A stretch of DNA of 6,976 nucleotides from Candidatus Acidiferrum typicum (GTDB lineage: Bacteria > Acidobacteriota > Terriglobia > Acidiferrales > UBA7541), in the NCBI GenBank assembly GCA_002478115.1, contig DLMH01000070.1, positions 1 through 6,976 of the forward strand, given 5' to 3'. Under the pieces are notes generated by a model. That model ran no database searches, was not told the DNA's origin, and was given only the letters and a program-made list of their open reading frames with translations. The first letter of the stretch is position 1. Every line of letters starts with the position of its first letter. The position numbers and the translations under genes are program-made. Below are positions 4,809 through 6,976 of this stretch, piece after piece.

Positions 4809-6976
4809 ATGAAGCCCAATGCCGACCAAGCCAAAGTTTCCAAATCGAAGCCGGGGTCGGTGCCCGATGCAAAGGACGACCTGAAATCCCTGCCCCTGCC
4901 GGAAGTGGAGAAGAAATTAGAGTCGTCACCAGACGGCCTCAGTCAAGCCGAGGCTCAGAAACGGCTGACGCAATACGGCCCCAACGAGATTGAAGAAAAG
5001 AAAACCAATCCGTTCCTGAAATTCCTCACCTATTTCTGGGGCCCCATCCCATGGATGATCGAGGCGGCCGTAATTCTGTCGGGGATTGTCAGGCACTGGT
5101 TGGATTTTTTCATTATCCTCCTTCTGCTTGTTTCCAACGCCGTGGTCGGATTCTGGGAAGAACACCAGGCAGGCAACGCGATCGCCGCTTTGAAGGCCAA
5201 GCTGGCGATCAATGCCAAAGTGAAACGTGATGGAAAGTGGATCACCCCGGCGGCGCGTGAGTTGGTGCCGGGCGACGTCATCCGTGTGCGCCTCGGCGAC
5301 ATAGTGCCGGCGGATGCGCGCTTGTTGGAAGGTGACCCTGTCGAGGTGGACCAATCCGCGTTGACAGGCGAATCTTTGCCCGCCACTCGCAATCCGGGCG
5401 AGGCGGTGTTTTCGGGGTCGATTATCCGCCAGGGTGAAATCGACGCGATGGTGTACGCCACCGGGGCCAACACTTATTTCGGCAAAACCGCGCAACTGGT
5501 GCAGGAGGCGCACACCGTCAGCCATTTCCAGCGTGCCGTGCTGAAGATTGGCGATTACCTGATCATTCTTGCAGTGTCCCTGGTCGTGTTGATATTGGCC
5601 GTGGCGCTCTTCCGTGGCGATCCCATCCTCAGTACGTTGGAGTTCGCCTTGGTGCTTCTGGTGGCCGCGATCCCCGTGGCAATGCCTACCGTGCTGTCCG
5701 TGACCATGGCAGTCGGCGCGCGACTGCTGGCGAAAAAAGAAGCCATTGTGACCCGGTTGTCTGCTATCGAGGAACTAGCCGGCGTGGACGTGCTGTGTTC
5801 AGACAAGACCGGTACCCTGACCGAGAACAAGCTGACGTTGGGCGATCCATTCAGCGTTAGCGGTATCCCTGCCGACCAACTCATCCTCGACGCCGCACTA
5901 GCTTCACGTGCGGAAGACAAGGACACCATCGACCTCGCGGTGATCGGCGGCCTGAAAAACGATCAAGCCTTAAAGGGCTATCAGGTAGTCCATTTCCAGC
6001 CGTTCGATCCCGTGCATAAGCGCACCGAAGCCACAGTCAAAGCCTCGGACGGAACACAGTTCTACGTGGCCAAGGGAGCGCCGCAGGTCATTTTGGAAAT
6101 GTCGACCAACGCCGGTGAGATAAAACCCGCCGTCGAGAAGGCCGTCAATGAATTTGCGGCACGCGGCTTCCGCTCCTTGGGCGTGGCCCGGGCAGACCAG
6201 GAAGGCAAGTGGTGCTTTGTTGGCGTGTTGCCATTGTTCGATCCACCGCGCGAGCAGGCCAAAGCTACCATCGCGAGCGCTCGGCAGATGGGCGTCAACG
6301 TCAAGATGGTTACGGGCGATCAAATGGCTATTGCTCAAGAAACTGCCCGACAACTGGGGATGGGCACGAACATACTCGATGCCAGCGGATTGGGCGACAC
6401 CAAGCGTCAGGAGACGGCGCAGTCGGCGGAGTCAATTGAGAAGGCGGACGGTTTCGCCCAGGTATTCCCCGAACACAAATTCCACATTGTGGATGTCCTG
6501 CAAAAACTTGGCCACATCGTCGGCATGACTGGCGATGGCGTGAACGACGCCCCCGCGCTGAAAAAGGCAGACTGCGGCATCGCCGTTTCCGCCGCGACAG
6601 ACGCGGCCCGCGCGGCGGCGTCCATCGTGCTCCTGTCGTCCGGCCTATCGGTGATCATCGACGCAATCAAGGAGAGCCGCCGCATCTTCCAGCGGATGAA
6701 CAGCTACGCGATCTACCGCATCGCCGAAACTCTGCGCGTGCTGTTCTTCATGACGCTGGCGATCTTGGTGTTTAACTTCTATCCACTGACTGCGGTGATG
6801 ATTGTGATGCTGGCATTGCTCAACGACGGAGCCATCCTGTCCATCGCCTATGACAACGTTCATTACAAGGATAAGCCCGAGGCCTGGAACATGCGCCTAG
6901 TGCTCGGGATCTCTACGGTGCTGGGTCTCATCGGGGTCGTGTCCGCGTTTGGCCTGTTTTATCTTGGCGAGCGCGT
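4809..6976 (+). CDS. Plasma-membrane H+-transporting P-type ATPase (P3A), 3' truncated by window edge
   Basis: This is an ATP-driven cation pump of the inner membrane, most likely exporting protons. 722 codons are visible with no stop. ATG 4809 has AGGA (4796-4799) 9 bases upstream. A charged, Lys-rich leader (1-27) precedes the actuator and first membrane segments: GPIPWMIEAA (M1, about 78-94) and M2 (about 98-117). Further motifs are LTGES (185-189, Glu188), PVAMP in M4 (289-293), the phosphorylated Asp332 in CSDKTGTLT, KGAP (422-425), VTGDQ (501-505) and TGDGVNDAP (574-582). In M6, LLNDGAI puts Asp673 where plant AHA2 has its proton-binding Asp684. Asn110 in M2 and Arg643 in M5 match the AHA2 gate Asn106 and Arg655. 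This residue set marks P3A proton pumps and argues against Ca2+, K+ or heavy-metal types. About 100 residues, the last membrane helices, are missing. The pump could use ATP to maintain pH or proton motive force. The 125-base gap before it suggests its own transcript or read-through. Confidence 0.96.
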   Translation, partial: MKPNADQAKVSKSKPGSVPDAKDDLKSLPLPEVEKKLESSPDGLSQAEAQKRLTQYGPNEIEEKKTNPFLKFLTYFWGPIPWMIEAAVILSGIVRHWLDFFIILLLLVSNAVVGFWEEHQAGNAIAALKAKLAINAKVKRDGKWITPAARELVPGDVIRVRLGDIVPADARLLEGDPVEVDQSALTGESLPATRNPGEAVFSGSIIRQGEIDAMVYATGANTYFGKTAQLVQEAHTVSHFQRAVLKIGDYLIILAVSLVVLILAVALFRGDPILSTLEFALVLLVAAIPVAMPTVLSVTMAVGARLLAKKEAIVTRLSAIEELAGVDVLCSDKTGTLTENKLTLGDPFSVSGIPADQLILDAALASRAEDKDTIDLAVIGGLKNDQALKGYQVVHFQPFDPVHKRTEATVKASDGTQFYVAKGAPQVILEMSTNAGEIKPAVEKAVNEFAARGFRSLGVARADQEGKWCFVGVLPLFDPPREQAKATIASARQMGVNVKMVTGDQMAIAQETARQLGMGTNILDASGLGDTKRQETAQSAESIEKADGFAQVFPEHKFHIVDVLQKLGHIVGMTGDGVNDAPALKKADCGIAVSAATDAARAAASIVLLSSGLSVIIDAIKESRRIFQRMNSYAIYRIAETLRVLFFMTLAILVFNFYPLTAVMIVMLALLNDGAILSIAYDNVHYKDKPEAWNMRLVLGISTVLGLIGVVSAFGLFYLGER

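Noticed and set aside
4760..4993. 77-codon plus-strand frame at the ATPase start
   Set aside because: Out-of-frame reading of the leader and ATPase N-terminus; the ATPase frame is continuous and conserved.

Overview
The window is dense bacterial DNA, GC-rich overall, with every gene on the + strand. It reads as a central-carbon and mannose-metabolism cluster followed by an ion pump. Gene content (phosphoketolase, a cyanobacterial/plastid-like class I aldolase, a P3A proton ATPase) and codon use suggest an environmental Gram-negative bacterium, possibly a proteobacterium of the methanotroph or ammonia-oxidiser kind. That placement is an impression; the sequence does not prove it.

Layout: (1) 1-237, the 3' end of a phosphoketolase gene (xfp), entering from the left edge. 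(2) 234-1295, class I fructose-bisphosphate aldolase, starting inside the xfp stop codon (ATGA overlap). (3) 1276-1413, a short out-of-frame stretch whose first 63 bases are a second, degraded copy of the phosphoketolase C-terminus. It overlaps the aldolase 3' end, and its open frame ends on the start of (4). (4) 1406-1630, a 74-residue His-rich single-pass membrane protein of unknown function. (5) 1725-2717, type I mannose-6-phosphate isomerase (manA). (6) 2799-3557, a HAD-IIB protein of the phosphomannomutase-like type, clearly more A/T-rich than its neighbours. (7) 3574-4683, a GH130 (DUF377) mannoside phosphorylase or hydrolase. (8) 4684-4808, a spacer with two inverted repeats. (9) 4809-6976, a plasma-membrane type H+-ATPase (P3A), cut off at the right edge within its membrane C-terminal part.

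Taken together, the enzymes form a plausible route. GH130 phosphorolysis of a mannoside would give mannose 1-phosphate; the HAD protein would convert it to mannose 6-phosphate; ManA would give fructose 6-phosphate; and phosphoketolase would split that to acetyl phosphate and erythrose 4-phosphate, with the aldolase linking fructose bisphosphate to triose phosphates. The same enzymes could run in reverse to make mannosylated oligosaccharides. The route is inferred from family membership and gene order. No known mobile element, CRISPR array, tRNA or rRNA was seen. The most unusual structure is the duplicated phosphoketolase tail behind the aldolase gene, which appears to have supplied the aldolase's last residues and stop codon in a different reading frame. 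No gene-free stretch exceeds 300 bases.
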